DNA from: an uncultured Bacteroidaceae bacterium
GTDB taxonomy: Bacteria > Bacteroidota > Bacteroidia > Bacteroidales > Bacteroidaceae
Length of the DNA stretch: 32,829 nucleotides
NCBI GenBank assembly: GCA_944320785.1
Contig: CALUIR010000029.1
Location: 1-32,829, forward strand
Direction of reading: 5' to 3'
Part shown: positions 1 through 8,037 of the stretch, piece by piece
Layout of the letters: every line of letters begins with the position of its first letter
How positions within the stretch are numbered: the first letter of the stretch is position 1
Made by a program: the position numbers and the translations under genes
The notes under the pieces: model-generated
Seen by the model: the letters and a program-made list of their open reading frames with translations, nothing else
The model's database searches: none
What the model was told of the DNA's origin: nothing

Positions 1-1
1 C

Positions 2-715
2 AACAAGATAGCCGCCTCCTCGCGCTATGCCGACTACCACGAACTGAAGCACATCGCCCGCCAGCGGGGCGTGAAGTTCCTGTTCGAGACCAACGTAGGC
101 GCAGGCCTGCCCATCATCAACACCATCAACGACCTGCGCAACAGCGGCGACAAGGTGCTGAAGATAGAAGCCGTGCTGTCCGGCACGTTGAACTACATCT
201 TCAACAAGCTCAGTGGCGACGTACCTTTGAGCAAGGCCATCCGGATGGCGCAGGAGGAGCATTACTCTGAACCGGACCCCCGCATCGACCTCAGCGGGAC
301 GGACGTAGTGCGCAAGCTGGTCATCTTGGCGCGCGAGGCCGGGTACCCCATCGAGCAAGAGGACGTGGAAAAACATCTGTTCCTGCCCGATGAATGCTTC
401 GAAGGCAGCATCGACGACTTCTGGACCTGCCTCCACGATTTGGACGCCGCGTTCGAGGAGAAGCGCAAGACGCTGGAACAAGGAAACAAGCACTGGCGCT
501 TCGTGGCCCGCTTAGAACAAGGGAAAGCCTCCGTAGGCCTGATGGAGGTAAGCCCCGGACATCCCTTCTACGGGTTAGAGGGCAGCAACAACGTCATCCT
601 GCTCACCACTGACCGCTACCGGGAATACCCGATGATGATACAGGGGTACGGCGCCGGTGCCAACGTGACGGCAGCGGGCGTGTTTGCAGACATCATGAGC
701 ATAGCCAACATATAA
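2..715 (+). CDS. thrA: Bifunctional aspartate kinase/homoserine dehydrogenase, C-terminal part (5' end outside window)
   Basis: This is the C-terminal end of homoserine dehydrogenase, which reduces aspartate semialdehyde to homoserine in the cytoplasm on the way to threonine and methionine. The reading frame is open from base 2, so the gene starts upstream of the window, and it ends at TAA 713-715. The visible 237 residues include the family stretches [20 protein letters not shown] and [16 protein letters not shown]; the last carries acidic residues known to take part in catalysis. The C-terminus ([17 protein letters not shown]) is also typical. I infer the fused aspartate kinase domain from the usual Bacteroidales architecture, because it is not in the window. 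The next gene starts 11 bases downstream on the same strand, consistent with a thrA-apgM-thrC operon. Confidence 0.95.
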   Translation, partial: NKIAASSRYADYHELKHIARQRGVKFLFETNVGAGLPIINTINDLRNSGDKVLKIEAVLSGTLNYIFNKLSGDVPLSKAIRMAQEEHYSEPDPRIDLSGTDVVRKLVILAREAGYPIEQEDVEKHLFLPDECFEGSIDDFWTCLHDLDAAFEEKRKTLEQGNKHWRFVARLEQGKASVGLMEVSPGHPFYGLEGSNNVILLTTDRYREYPMMIQGYGAGANVTAAGVFADIMSIANI

Positions 716-726
716 TCCATAAAGGT

Positions 727-1938
727 ATGAAGCACATTATCATATTAGGCGACGGGATGGCCGACTGGCCCATCCCCGCATTGGGCGGGAAGACCCTGCT
801 GCAGGCTGCCCGCACCCCATTCATGGCCTTGCTGGCCCGTGAGGGCAGGACGGGCATGCTCCGCACCGTCCCCGACGGTTTCCACCCCGGCAGCGAAGTG
901 GCCAACCTCTCGATCCTGGGCTACGACCTCCCTGCCGTTTATGAAGGGCGGGGCGCGTTGGAGGCCGCCAGCATCGGCGTGGACCTGCAACCGGGCGACT
1001 TGGCCCTGCGCTGCAACCTCGTTTGCATCGAAGGCGAAGTGCTGAAGAACCATTCGGCAGGCCACATCTCCACCGAAGAAGCCGGCGAACTCATCCGCTT
1101 CCTGCAAGAAAAGCTGGGCAGCGAGCAAGTGCATTTCCACACCGGCGTGGCCTACCGGCACCTCCTGGTCATCAAGGGCGGCGACAAGCGCATCGCCTGC
1201 ACGCCTCCCCACGATGTCCCCCTCCACCCTTTCCGCCCCCTGATGCCGGAAGCCCGGGCGGCAGAAGCCGAAGCCACTGCCCGCCTCCTGGACGGCCTCA
1301 TCCTGCAATCACAGGCATTGTTAGGCAGCCACCCCGTGAACCTGCGCCGGAAAGCCGAAGGCAAGGACCCCGCCAACAGCATCTGGCCGTGGTCGCCCGG
1401 CTACCGCCCAAAGATGCAGCCCCTCCCGGCCACCTTCCCGCAGGTGCGGCGCGGGGCAGTCATCTCCGCCGTTGACCTCATACAGGGCATCGGCATCTAC
1501 GCCGGGCTGCGCTGCATACGGGTGGAGGGTGCCACCGGCCTGTACGACACCAACTACGAGAACAAAGTGGCCGCCGCCCTGGACGCGCTGCGCGACGACG
1601 ACTTCGTATATCTCCACATCGAGGCCAGCGACGAGGCGGGGCACGAGGGCGACATTGCCCTGAAGCAGCGCACCATCGAGGACTTGGACGCACGGGTGGT
1701 GCGCCCGGTGTACGAGGCCGTGCGCCAGTGGGACGAGCCGGTGGCCATCGCCGTGTTGCCCGACCACCCCACCCCGTGCGAGCTGCGCACCCATACCAAC
1801 GATCCGGTGCCGTTCCTCATCTGGCGCCGGGGCATCGCGCCCGATGGCGTGGCCTCCTTCGACGAGGCCGCCTGCCGCCAAGGCAGCTACGGGATGATGG
1901 AAGGAGACGAGTTCATCAAAGCATTCATCAAACAATAG
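727..1938 (+). CDS. apgM: ApgM-fold protein, probable homoserine kinase (annotated as cofactor-independent phosphoglycerate mutase)
   Basis: This 403-residue protein belongs to the archaeal-type cofactor-independent phosphoglycerate mutase group of the alkaline phosphatase superfamily. Seen directly: the N-terminal metal-binding start IILGDGMADWP (D9), the segment GSEVANLSILGYD with the presumed catalytic serine at about residue 56, and C-terminal metal-site stretches HIEASDEAGHEGD and VLPDHPTP. The gene sits between thrA and thrC with gaps of only 11 and 5 bases, and no GHMP-type thrB is present in the window. Family knowledge: a subfamily of these proteins found beside threonine genes in genomes lacking thrB has been proposed to be an alternative homoserine kinase (TIGR02535). 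I infer that it phosphorylates homoserine here; phosphoglycerate mutase activity is the alternative. The start ATG at 727 fits the family N-terminus exactly. Confidence 0.9.
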   Translation: MKHIIILGDGMADWPIPALGGKTLLQAARTPFMALLAREGRTGMLRTVPDGFHPGSEVANLSILGYDLPAVYEGRGALEAASIGVDLQPGDLALRCNLVCIEGEVLKNHSAGHISTEEAGELIRFLQEKLGSEQVHFHTGVAYRHLLVIKGGDKRIACTPPHDVPLHPFRPLMPEARAAEAEATARLLDGLILQSQALLGSHPVNLRRKAEGKDPANSIWPWSPGYRPKMQPLPATFPQVRRGAVISAVDLIQGIGIYAGLRCIRVEGATGLYDTNYENKVAAALDALRDDDFVYLHIEASDEAGHEGDIALKQRTIEDLDARVVRPVYEAVRQWDEPVAIAVLPDHPTPCELRTHTNDPVPFLIWRRGIAPDGVASFDEAACRQGSYGMMEGDEFIKAFIKQ

Positions 1939-1943
1939 ACACC

Positions 1944-3248
1944 ATGCAATATTACAGCACCAACAAGAACACCGCCCCGGCCACGCTGGAAGAGGCGGTC
2001 GTGCGGGGCCTCGCCCCCGACAAGGGCTTGTACATGCCCCAGGAAATCAAACCCCTCCCGCAGGACTTCTACGACCACATCGCCGGCATGCCGCTGGCGG
2101 ACATCGCCTGCCGCGTGGCCGACGCGCTGTTCGGCGGCGACGTGCCGCAGGACGTGCTGCACGCCATCACGCGCGACGCGCTCAACTTCCCCATCCCCCT
2201 CGTGGAGGTGGAGCCGGGCATCTGGTCGCTGGAACTGTTCCACGGCCCCACGCTGGCCTTCAAGGACGTGGGCGCCCGCTTCATGGCCCGCCTGCTCGGC
2301 TATTTCATCCGCAAGGAGGGACGGCGGCAGGTGAACGTGCTGGCGGCCACCTCCGGCGACACGGGAAGCGCGGTGGCCAACGGCTTCCTCGGCGTGGAAG
2401 GCATCCACGTCTATGTGTTGTACCCCAAGGGGAAAGTGAGCGAGACGCAGGAGAAGCAGTTCACCACCCTCGGCCGCAATATCACGGCCGTAGAGGTGGA
2501 CGGCACGTTCGACGACTGCCAGGCTCTCGTGAAGGCCGCCTTCGCCGACAGCGGGCTGCAGGCCCGGATGGCCCTCACGTCGGCCAACTCCATCAACGTG
2601 GCCCGCTTCCTGCCACAGTCGTTCTACTACTTCCACGCCTACGCGCAACTGCGGCGCACGGGGCATAGGGGCGACGTCGTGGCCTGCGTGCCGAGCGGCA
2701 ACTTCGGCAACCTCGCCGCCGGGCTGGCGGCCAAGCGCATGGGCCTGCCCGTCCGACGCTTCATCGCCGCCAACAACCGCAACGACGTGTTCCTGCAATA
2801 CCTCCGCACGAGCCGCTACGAACCGCGCCCGTCCGTGGCCACCATCGCCAACGCCATGGACGTGGGCGCCCCCAGCAACTTCGCCCGCATCATGGAACTG
2901 TACGGAGGCAGCCACGAAGCCCTGTGCCGCGACGTGGACGGCGCGGCCTTCACCGACGAGGAGATACGCCAGTCCATGCGCGGCCTTTGCCAGCGCACGG
3001 GCTACCTGCTCGACCCCCACGGAGCCTGCGGGTACCAAGCCCTGCGCGATGGCCTGCGCGGCGGCGAGGCGGGCTTCTTCCTGGAGACCGCCCACCCGGC
3101 CAAGTTCCTCCCCACGGTGGAGGAAGCCGCAGGCCGCGCCCCGGAGATGCCTGAGCGCCTCCGCGCCTTCCTGCAAGGGCGGAAAGAGGCCGTCCCGATG
3201 GCCAACAGCTTCGCCGAGTTCAAGGACTTCCTCCTGGGCAGGGCATGA
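1944..3248 (+). CDS. thrC: Threonine synthase
   Basis: This 434-residue PLP enzyme converts O-phosphohomoserine to threonine and is the last step of the pathway. The N-terminus MQYYSTNKNTAPATLEEAV is the usual one for the long threonine synthase type. The PLP-lysine segment GPTLAFKDVGARF places the Schiff-base lysine at K107, and SGDTGSAVANGF and VPSGNFGNLAAG follow as phosphate- and cofactor-binding loops. The start at 1944 is chosen because it gives the conserved N-terminus and lies 5 bases after the apgM stop; a longer frame upstream would run inside apgM. It is the last gene of the threonine operon: a 342-base gap follows, with a GC-rich hairpin at 3252-3270 just after the stop. Confidence 0.96.
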   Translation: MQYYSTNKNTAPATLEEAVVRGLAPDKGLYMPQEIKPLPQDFYDHIAGMPLADIACRVADALFGGDVPQDVLHAITRDALNFPIPLVEVEPGIWSLELFHGPTLAFKDVGARFMARLLGYFIRKEGRRQVNVLAATSGDTGSAVANGFLGVEGIHVYVLYPKGKVSETQEKQFTTLGRNITAVEVDGTFDDCQALVKAAFADSGLQARMALTSANSINVARFLPQSFYYFHAYAQLRRTGHRGDVVACVPSGNFGNLAAGLAAKRMGLPVRRFIAANNRNDVFLQYLRTSRYEPRPSVATIANAMDVGAPSNFARIMELYGGSHEALCRDVDGAAFTDEEIRQSMRGLCQRTGYLLDPHGACGYQALRDGLRGGEAGFFLETAHPAKFLPTVEEAAGRAPEMPERLRAFLQGRKEAVPMANSFAEFKDFLLGRA

Positions 3249-3590
3249 GCAGGGCGGCATCCCGCCGCCCCGCCGCATCCATTGCCGCAAACAGCCCCCT
3301 TCCGCAACGCGCAAGCCGCCGGGAGGGGGTTCCCTTTTGCCGGCCTGCCGCCCAGCACGGCATCCCCCGCGCCCCATCGCGGAGATGGAGCGGGAGGGTA
3401 CGCATTCCCCGCCTGCCACCGTGAGGAAGGCGGGAGGAAATCCCCGCGCATCCCCCGCAAGCCGCCTGCGGAAGGACGGCGCGGGGGGGTCCGGCAGGGG
3501 GAAAAGGCAAAGAAAGGGATTCCGTGCCTGCAAGCGCGGCAATGCCGGAAACTTTCCCTATCTTTGCGCCCGGAGAAAAAGACGAAGAAG
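3249..3590. other. GC-rich intergenic region between thrC and radA
   Basis: This 342-base stretch holds no gene I can support. It begins with a hairpin, GGGCGGC (3252-3258) pairing with GCCGCCC (3264-3270). The hairpin lacks a T tract, so it would be a weak terminator at best. The middle is very rich in G and C runs. An open frame continuous with radA crosses the region but has no family features. The 3' end carries the radA promoter-like element. Confidence 0.6.
3559..3566 (+). promoter_or_regulatory. Bacteroides-type -7 promoter element for radA
   Basis: TATCTTTG matches the Bacteroidetes -7 consensus TAnnTTTG and lies 24 bases before the radA ATG. No clear TTTG -33 element is seen upstream; GGAAACTTTCC directly precedes the element. 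Confidence 0.65.
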
Positions 3591-4958
3591 ATGGCTAAGC
3601 TGAAGACCGTTTACGTGTGCAGCCAGTGCGGCATGGACTCGCCCAAGTGGGTGGGCAAATGCCCCGGCTGCGGGGCATGGAACACCTACGTGGAGCAGGC
3701 GGTGGCTGCCGCGCCGGCCCGCCTCCGGGCAGAGCCCGGGAGCCGTGCCGCGAAAAGCCGCCCCGTACGCATCGACGACATCGACGCGTCGGAAGCACCC
3801 CGCATCCGCCTCGGCGACAGCGAGCTGGACCGCGTGCTGGGAGGCGGCCTGGTGCCCGGCTCGCTGGTGCTGGTAGGGGGAGAGCCGGGCATCGGCAAGT
3901 CCACCCTCGTGCTGCAGACGGCCCTGCGCCTGCCTGAGATGCGCACCCTTTACGTCTCCGGCGAGGAAAGCGCCCGGCAGATCAAGCTGCGGGCCGGCCG
4001 CCTCCACCACCCCGCCTCCGGCTGCCTCATCGCCTGCGAGACCTCGCTGGAGCAAATCTATGCCCACATCCGCGACACGCAGCCCGCGCTCGTGGTCATC
4101 GACTCCATACAGACTATCGCCACCGAGGGAGCCGACGCGTCGCCCGGTAGCATCACGCAAATCCGCGAGTGCGCCACGTCACTGCTCAAGTTTGCCAAGG
4201 AATCGGGCGTCCCCGTGCTGATGATAGGCCACATCAACAAGGAGGGAAGCATCGCCGGGCCCAAGGTGCTGGAACACATCGTGGACACGGTGCTGCAATT
4301 CGAAGGCGACCAGCACTACATGTACCGCATCCTGCGCAGCATCAAGAACCGCTTCGGCAGCACCTCGGAACTGGGCATCTACGAAATGCGCGACGACGGC
4401 CTCCGCCCCGTGGCCAACCCCTCGGAACTGCTCCTTTCGCAGGACCACGAGGGCATGAGCGGCATCGCCGTGGCCGCCGCCGTGGAGGGGGCGCGGCCTT
4501 TCCTCATCGAGACGCAAGCCCTCGTGGGGACTGCCGCCTACGGCACGCCGCAGCGTTCGGCCACAGGGTTCGACATCCGGCGGATGAACATGCTGCTCGC
4601 CGTCCTAGAGAAGCGCGTGGGGTTCAAGCTGGCCCAAAAGGACGTGTTCCTCAACATCGCGGGGGGGCTGCGGGTGAACGACCCCGCCATCGACCTGGCC
4701 GTCATCACCGCCGTCCTCTCCTCCAACATGGACATCCCCGTTGACAGCCAGACGTGCCTGGCAGGCGAGGTGGGGCTGTCGGGCGAGATACGCCCCGTGA
4801 ACCGCATCGCCCAGCGCATCGCCGAGGCGCAAAAGCTGGGATTCCGGCGCATGCTCGTCCCCAAATACAATGCCCAAAGCCTGGACAAAAGCAACCTCCG
4901 CATCGAGGTAGTGCCGGTGCGCAAGGTGGAAGAAGCCTTCCGCCAACTATTCGGATAA
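3591..4958 (+). CDS. radA: DNA repair protein RadA
   Basis: RadA is a RecA-like DNA-dependent ATPase that promotes branch migration during recombinational repair. The 455-residue length is normal for the family. An N-terminal zinc ribbon is formed by C10, C13, C24 and C27 (VCSQCGMDSPKWVGKCPGCG). The Walker A motif GGEPGIGKST lies at about residues 97-106. The RadA-specific KNRFG motif starts at K252, followed by a Lon-like C-terminal domain containing LAGEVGLSGEIRPV. The start at 3591 gives the standard N-terminus MAKLKTVYVC and follows a TATCTTTG element by 24 bases; upstream in-frame codons have no family similarity. The next gene starts 24 bases later on the same strand, so co-transcription is likely. 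Confidence 0.96.
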   Translation: MAKLKTVYVCSQCGMDSPKWVGKCPGCGAWNTYVEQAVAAAPARLRAEPGSRAAKSRPVRIDDIDASEAPRIRLGDSELDRVLGGGLVPGSLVLVGGEPGIGKSTLVLQTALRLPEMRTLYVSGEESARQIKLRAGRLHHPASGCLIACETSLEQIYAHIRDTQPALVVIDSIQTIATEGADASPGSITQIRECATSLLKFAKESGVPVLMIGHINKEGSIAGPKVLEHIVDTVLQFEGDQHYMYRILRSIKNRFGSTSELGIYEMRDDGLRPVANPSELLLSQDHEGMSGIAVAAAVEGARPFLIETQALVGTAAYGTPQRSATGFDIRRMNMLLAVLEKRVGFKLAQKDVFLNIAGGLRVNDPAIDLAVITAVLSSNMDIPVDSQTCLAGEVGLSGEIRPVNRIAQRIAEAQKLGFRRMLVPKYNAQSLDKSNLRIEVVPVRKVEEAFRQLFG

Positions 4959-4982
4959 CACATTATTATATTATATGCAACC

Positions 4983-6551
4983 ATGACCTACGAATACCAA
5001 CTCCGCTTGCTGCCCGAACAGGCCGCCAACGAACAGAGCATCCTGCAATGCCTTGCCACGGAAAAGGGGCTTGACCTCCCCGCCGTCAACGCCGTCCGCG
5101 TGCTGAAACGCAGCATCGACGCTCGCCAGCGCACCATCTACGTCAACCTCCACGTGCGGGCCTACGTCAACGAGGTACCCCCGGCACAAGAATACACGCC
5201 CGTCAGCTACCGCGAAGTGGACGGCCGCAGGCAGGCCGTCGTGGTGGGGGCGGGCCCCGGAGGGCTGTTCGCCGCCCTCCGCCTCATCGAGCAGGGCATC
5301 AAGCCCGTGGTGCTGGAACGGGGAAAGGATGTGCATGAGCGCAAGAAAGACCTTGCCCGCATCCCCCGCGAGCAGGCGGTGGACCCGGAATCGAACTATT
5401 GCTTCGGCGAAGGCGGCGCGGGCGCCTACTCCGACGGCAAGCTATACACCCGCAGCAAGAAGCGCGGCGACACGGAACGCATCCTCCGCATCTTTTGCCA
5501 GCACGGCGCCAGCACGGCCATCCTGGCCGACGCGCATCCCCACATCGGCACCGACAAGCTGCCCCGCGTCATCGAGAACATGCGCCGCACCATCCTGCAA
5601 TGCGGGGGGGAAGTCCATTTCCAAACGCGGGTGGATGCCCTCATCGTCCGCGACGGGCGGGTCATAGGCGTGCAAACTGCCGACGGGCAGGAGTTCCACG
5701 GCCCGGTCATCCTGGCCACCGGCCACTCCGCCCGCGATGTATATCGCTGGCTCCACGCCCAACGCATCGCCATCGAGGCCAAAGGCATTGCCGTCGGCGT
5801 GCGCCTGGAGCATCCCCAAGAGTTGATCGACCAAATCCAGTACCACCGCCGCGAAGGGCGGGGCGAGTACCTCCCCGCCGCCGAATACAGTTTCGTCACG
5901 CAAGCCAAAGGGCGGGGGGTATATAGCTTCTGCATGTGTCCCGGCGGCTTCATCGTCCCGGCGGCCAGCGAGCCTGAGCAGGTGGTGGTGAACGGCATGT
6001 CGCCCTCCAACCGGGGTTCCCGGTGGGCCAACTCCGGCATGGTGGTGGAGACGCGCCCGGAGGACATCACCGGCTATGAACAATACGGTGCGCTGGCTCT
6101 CCTGCACTTCCAAGAGGACCTGGAACGCCAGGCATGGCTGCAAGGGGGGCGCAGCCAAACCGCACCGGCACAACGCATGGCCGACTTCGCGAACAAACGT
6201 CTGGGCGCGTCCCTGCCCGACAGTTCCTACACGCCGGGGCTGGTGGCCTCGCCCCTGCACTTCTGGCTGCCGGGCTTCATCAGCGAACGCCTGCGGCAAG
6301 GATTCCTCCACTTCGGGAAGGCATCGCACGGCTTCCTGACCAACCAAGCCGCCGTCATCGGGGTGGAGACCCGCACCTCGTCGCCCGTGCGCATCCTCCG
6401 CGACCGGGACACGCTGCAACATGTGGAGATACAAGGGCTGTTCCCGTGCGGGGAAGGAGCCGGGTATGCCGGAGGCATCGTCTCGGCCGGCATCGACGGC
6501 GAACGCTGCGCCGACAGCCTGTCCCAATACCTGAACGCCTCCCATGGATAA
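4983..6551 (+). CDS. FAD-dependent dehydrogenase of the COG2509 type
   Basis: This 522-residue protein is a predicted FAD-dependent oxidoreductase of unknown substrate. The dinucleotide-binding fold begins at about residue 82 with VVVGAGPGGLFAALRL and continues to the ribose-binding acidic residue in VVLERGKDVHERKKD. NYCFGEGGAGAYSDGKLYTR and the C-terminal segment GLFPCGEGAGYAGGIVSAGIDG are hallmarks of the uncharacterised COG2509 flavoproteins. About 80 residues precede the flavin domain, also typical of the family. There is no signal peptide, so it is probably cytoplasmic. The gene follows radA by 24 bases, and its last 8 bases overlap the start of the LuxR-type gene, pointing to a radA-flavoprotein-regulator transcript. 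The physiological reaction cannot be told from the sequence. Confidence 0.88.
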   Translation: MTYEYQLRLLPEQAANEQSILQCLATEKGLDLPAVNAVRVLKRSIDARQRTIYVNLHVRAYVNEVPPAQEYTPVSYREVDGRRQAVVVGAGPGGLFAALRLIEQGIKPVVLERGKDVHERKKDLARIPREQAVDPESNYCFGEGGAGAYSDGKLYTRSKKRGDTERILRIFCQHGASTAILADAHPHIGTDKLPRVIENMRRTILQCGGEVHFQTRVDALIVRDGRVIGVQTADGQEFHGPVILATGHSARDVYRWLHAQRIAIEAKGIAVGVRLEHPQELIDQIQYHRREGRGEYLPAAEYSFVTQAKGRGVYSFCMCPGGFIVPAASEPEQVVVNGMSPSNRGSRWANSGMVVETRPEDITGYEQYGALALLHFQEDLERQAWLQGGRSQTAPAQRMADFANKRLGASLPDSSYTPGLVASPLHFWLPGFISERLRQGFLHFGKASHGFLTNQAAVIGVETRTSSPVRILRDRDTLQHVEIQGLFPCGEGAGYAGGIVSAGIDGERCADSLSQYLNASHG

Positions 6552-7116
6552 GGAAATAGCCATCATTGACAGCAACGTGCTATGCTCCTTGGGGCTGAAG
6601 ACCATCCTCGAAAGCCTCATCCCCACGGCCTCCATCCGGCGGTTCGCCACCTTTGCGGAGATGGAGGCCTGCGGGGCGGAGCGGTATGCCCACTACTTCG
6701 TGGCCGAGCAAACCTATTTCGAGCATGCCGCCTTCTTCCTGCCCCGCAAGCCCAAGACCATCATCATGGCAAACGGCGACAGGCAGAAGCCGCCGGCAGG
6801 CATCCCGGTGCTGAACGTCGCCCAGCCGGAAGATATGCTCATCCAGCAAATCGTGGAACTGCACCGCCACGGGCAGGACTACCACCACCATGCCTCCAAT
6901 GCCCCGTCAGGAACACTCACGGCAAGGGAAGCAGAGGTACTCGTGCTGCTTGCTAAAGGATGCATCAACAAGGAAATAGCCGACAGGCTGAACATCAGCC
7001 AGACGACGGTCATCACCCACCGGAAGAAAATCATCGAGAAGCTGGGCATCAGGTCAGTCTCCGGGCTGGCCGTCTATGCCGTCATGCACGGGTACATCGA
7101 GGCAGGTAGCATCTGA
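6544..7116 (+). CDS. LuxR-type transcriptional regulator with a degenerate receiver domain
   Basis: This 190-residue protein has a response-regulator layout. The C-terminal LuxR/NarL helix-turn-helix is clear at about residues 120-185 (LTAREAEVLVLLAKG, NKEIADRLNISQTTVITHRKKI). The N-terminal part starts like a receiver (KEIAIIDSNVLCSLGLKTIL). However, the strand that should hold the phosphorylated aspartate reads HYFVAEQ, and the region of the conserved lysine reads NVAQPEDM with no KP. I infer that it is not controlled by ordinary phosphorylation. It overlaps the flavoprotein gene by 8 bases, and its stop is 2 bases from the stop of the convergent PAP2 gene. Its targets are unknown; the nearby TonB receptor is one possibility. 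Confidence 0.88.
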   Translation: MDKEIAIIDSNVLCSLGLKTILESLIPTASIRRFATFAEMEACGAERYAHYFVAEQTYFEHAAFFLPRKPKTIIMANGDRQKPPAGIPVLNVAQPEDMLIQQIVELHRHGQDYHHHASNAPSGTLTAREAEVLVLLAKGCINKEIADRLNISQTTVITHRKKIIEKLGIRSVSGLAVYAVMHGYIEAGSI

Positions 7117-7118
7117 GC

Positions 7119-7907
7119 CTAAAAACGAAGGGCCAGCATCCCCCCGCCGCCCCTTGAAGCGGCATCATAATAAGGAAACACCGCCATTCTGCTTCCTTTC
7201 CCTATTTTGTCAAGCCGGAACCACTTCCGCTCCAAGGGCAGGAGCCAATACCCGATACGGGCGCTCAATATGCCGATGCCTGCCCCAGCCAGCACGTCGT
7301 TGCACCAATGCCGTTCGTTGTAAAGCCGCAGGAACGCCACCCCGCATGCCACCGTGTAAGCCCCGATGCCATACAGGGGCGAATCGTCCTTGTATTCCAT
7401 CCTGACCAGTTCCGTTCCCATGAAAGCGGTGGCCGTATGCCCAGAAGGGAAGGAATTGCGCGTACTGCCGTTCGGGCGGCGCTCCCTGACCGTGTATTTC
7501 AACCCATTCACCATGATGCCCATCGCGGCGTATGAGGTGGCAATCACGCAAATGCGCTCCACGTAGCCATGCTTCGCTTTCGCGCCCAACAGGCTCAGCC
7601 CCAGATGGGAAACGACCGGAAGGTATTGCAAATAGTCGTCCGCCCGGAAATAACGCCCGTCGCGCCAGCGGCCCAAGGCATCGCGGACATCCCGGTTGGC
7701 CGCCTTCAACTGGGGAACGGCCAGCCCCAACGTGCCGACTGCCACCAACGAGGCAGGCAATGCCAACTGGACCGGGCGGAACTGCACGCCGTCATCCACC
7801 CGCACGGCCACGCTGTCATTGCCTCTTTCCCCCATGGCAAAAAGAGACGCCCCGCCGCATGACAAGCCAAGAGCCAACGTCATTATTATCCTCAACCACA
7901 TAAGCAT
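7119..7907 (-). CDS. Exported or membrane PAP2-family phosphatase
   Basis: This protein of about 262 residues belongs to the PAP2/type 2 phosphatidic acid phosphatase family, which removes phosphate from lipid phosphates or similar substrates at the membrane or in the periplasm. The three-part active site is visible: KYTVRERRP, then NSFPSGHTATAF, then RLYNERHWCND, which fits Rx5HxxxD. The N-terminus MLMWLRIIMTLALGLSCGGASLFA looks like a signal peptide or membrane anchor. I chose the start at 7907 (7901 is equally possible) because a minus-strand TATCTTTG element lies at 7926-7933; a longer frame to 8291 would run through the promoter and into the TonB receptor gene. It is divergent from the TonB receptor, and the pair may be functionally linked, for example in lipid A or phosphorylated-ligand metabolism. 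That link is inference. Confidence 0.85.
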   Translation of the reverse strand: MLMWLRIIMTLALGLSCGGASLFAMGERGNDSVAVRVDDGVQFRPVQLALPASLVAVGTLGLAVPQLKAANRDVRDALGRWRDGRYFRADDYLQYLPVVSHLGLSLLGAKAKHGYVERICVIATSYAAMGIMVNGLKYTVRERRPNGSTRNSFPSGHTATAFMGTELVRMEYKDDSPLYGIGAYTVACGVAFLRLYNERHWCNDVLAGAGIGILSARIGYWLLPLERKWFRLDKIGKGSRMAVFPYYDAASRGGGGMLALRF

Positions 7908-7925
7908 GCATGAATTGAAACGCCG

Positions 7926-7933
7926 CAAAGATA
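7926..7933 (-). promoter_or_regulatory. -7 promoter element for the PAP2 gene (minus strand)
   Basis: The minus strand reads TATCTTTG here, 18 bases before the chosen ATG. It lies in the 130-base divergent region shared with the TonB receptor, so both genes could be controlled from the same place. Confidence 0.65.
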
Positions 7934-8001
7934 GGCATTCTGCGTCACCTGCACGCCAATTATCCTCATAAATGGGGATTGCACGCCCGGAAAATTCACC
8001 C

Positions 8002-8009
8002 TTACTTTG
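8002..8009 (+). promoter_or_regulatory. -7-like promoter element for the TonB-dependent receptor
   Basis: TTACTTTG resembles TAnnTTTG with one mismatch and lies 28 bases upstream of the ATG at 8038. No convincing -33 element was found. Confidence 0.45.
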
Positions 8010-8037
8010 CACGCTGAAAACCAAAACGCCTTTTGCA

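Noticed and set aside
1728-1943. Upstream extension of thrC
   Set aside because: The extension lies inside apgM and adds Arg/Pro-rich sequence; ATG 1944 gives the conserved N-terminus.
1887-3542. Long 551-codon minus-strand open frame opposite thrC
   Set aside because: It is antisense to a clear threonine synthase in GC-rich DNA, where such shadow frames are common, and its translation has no family motifs.
3282-3590. Upstream extension of radA
   Set aside because: The RadA N-terminus MAKLKTVYVC begins at 3591, after a promoter element; the upstream residues look like translated intergenic DNA.
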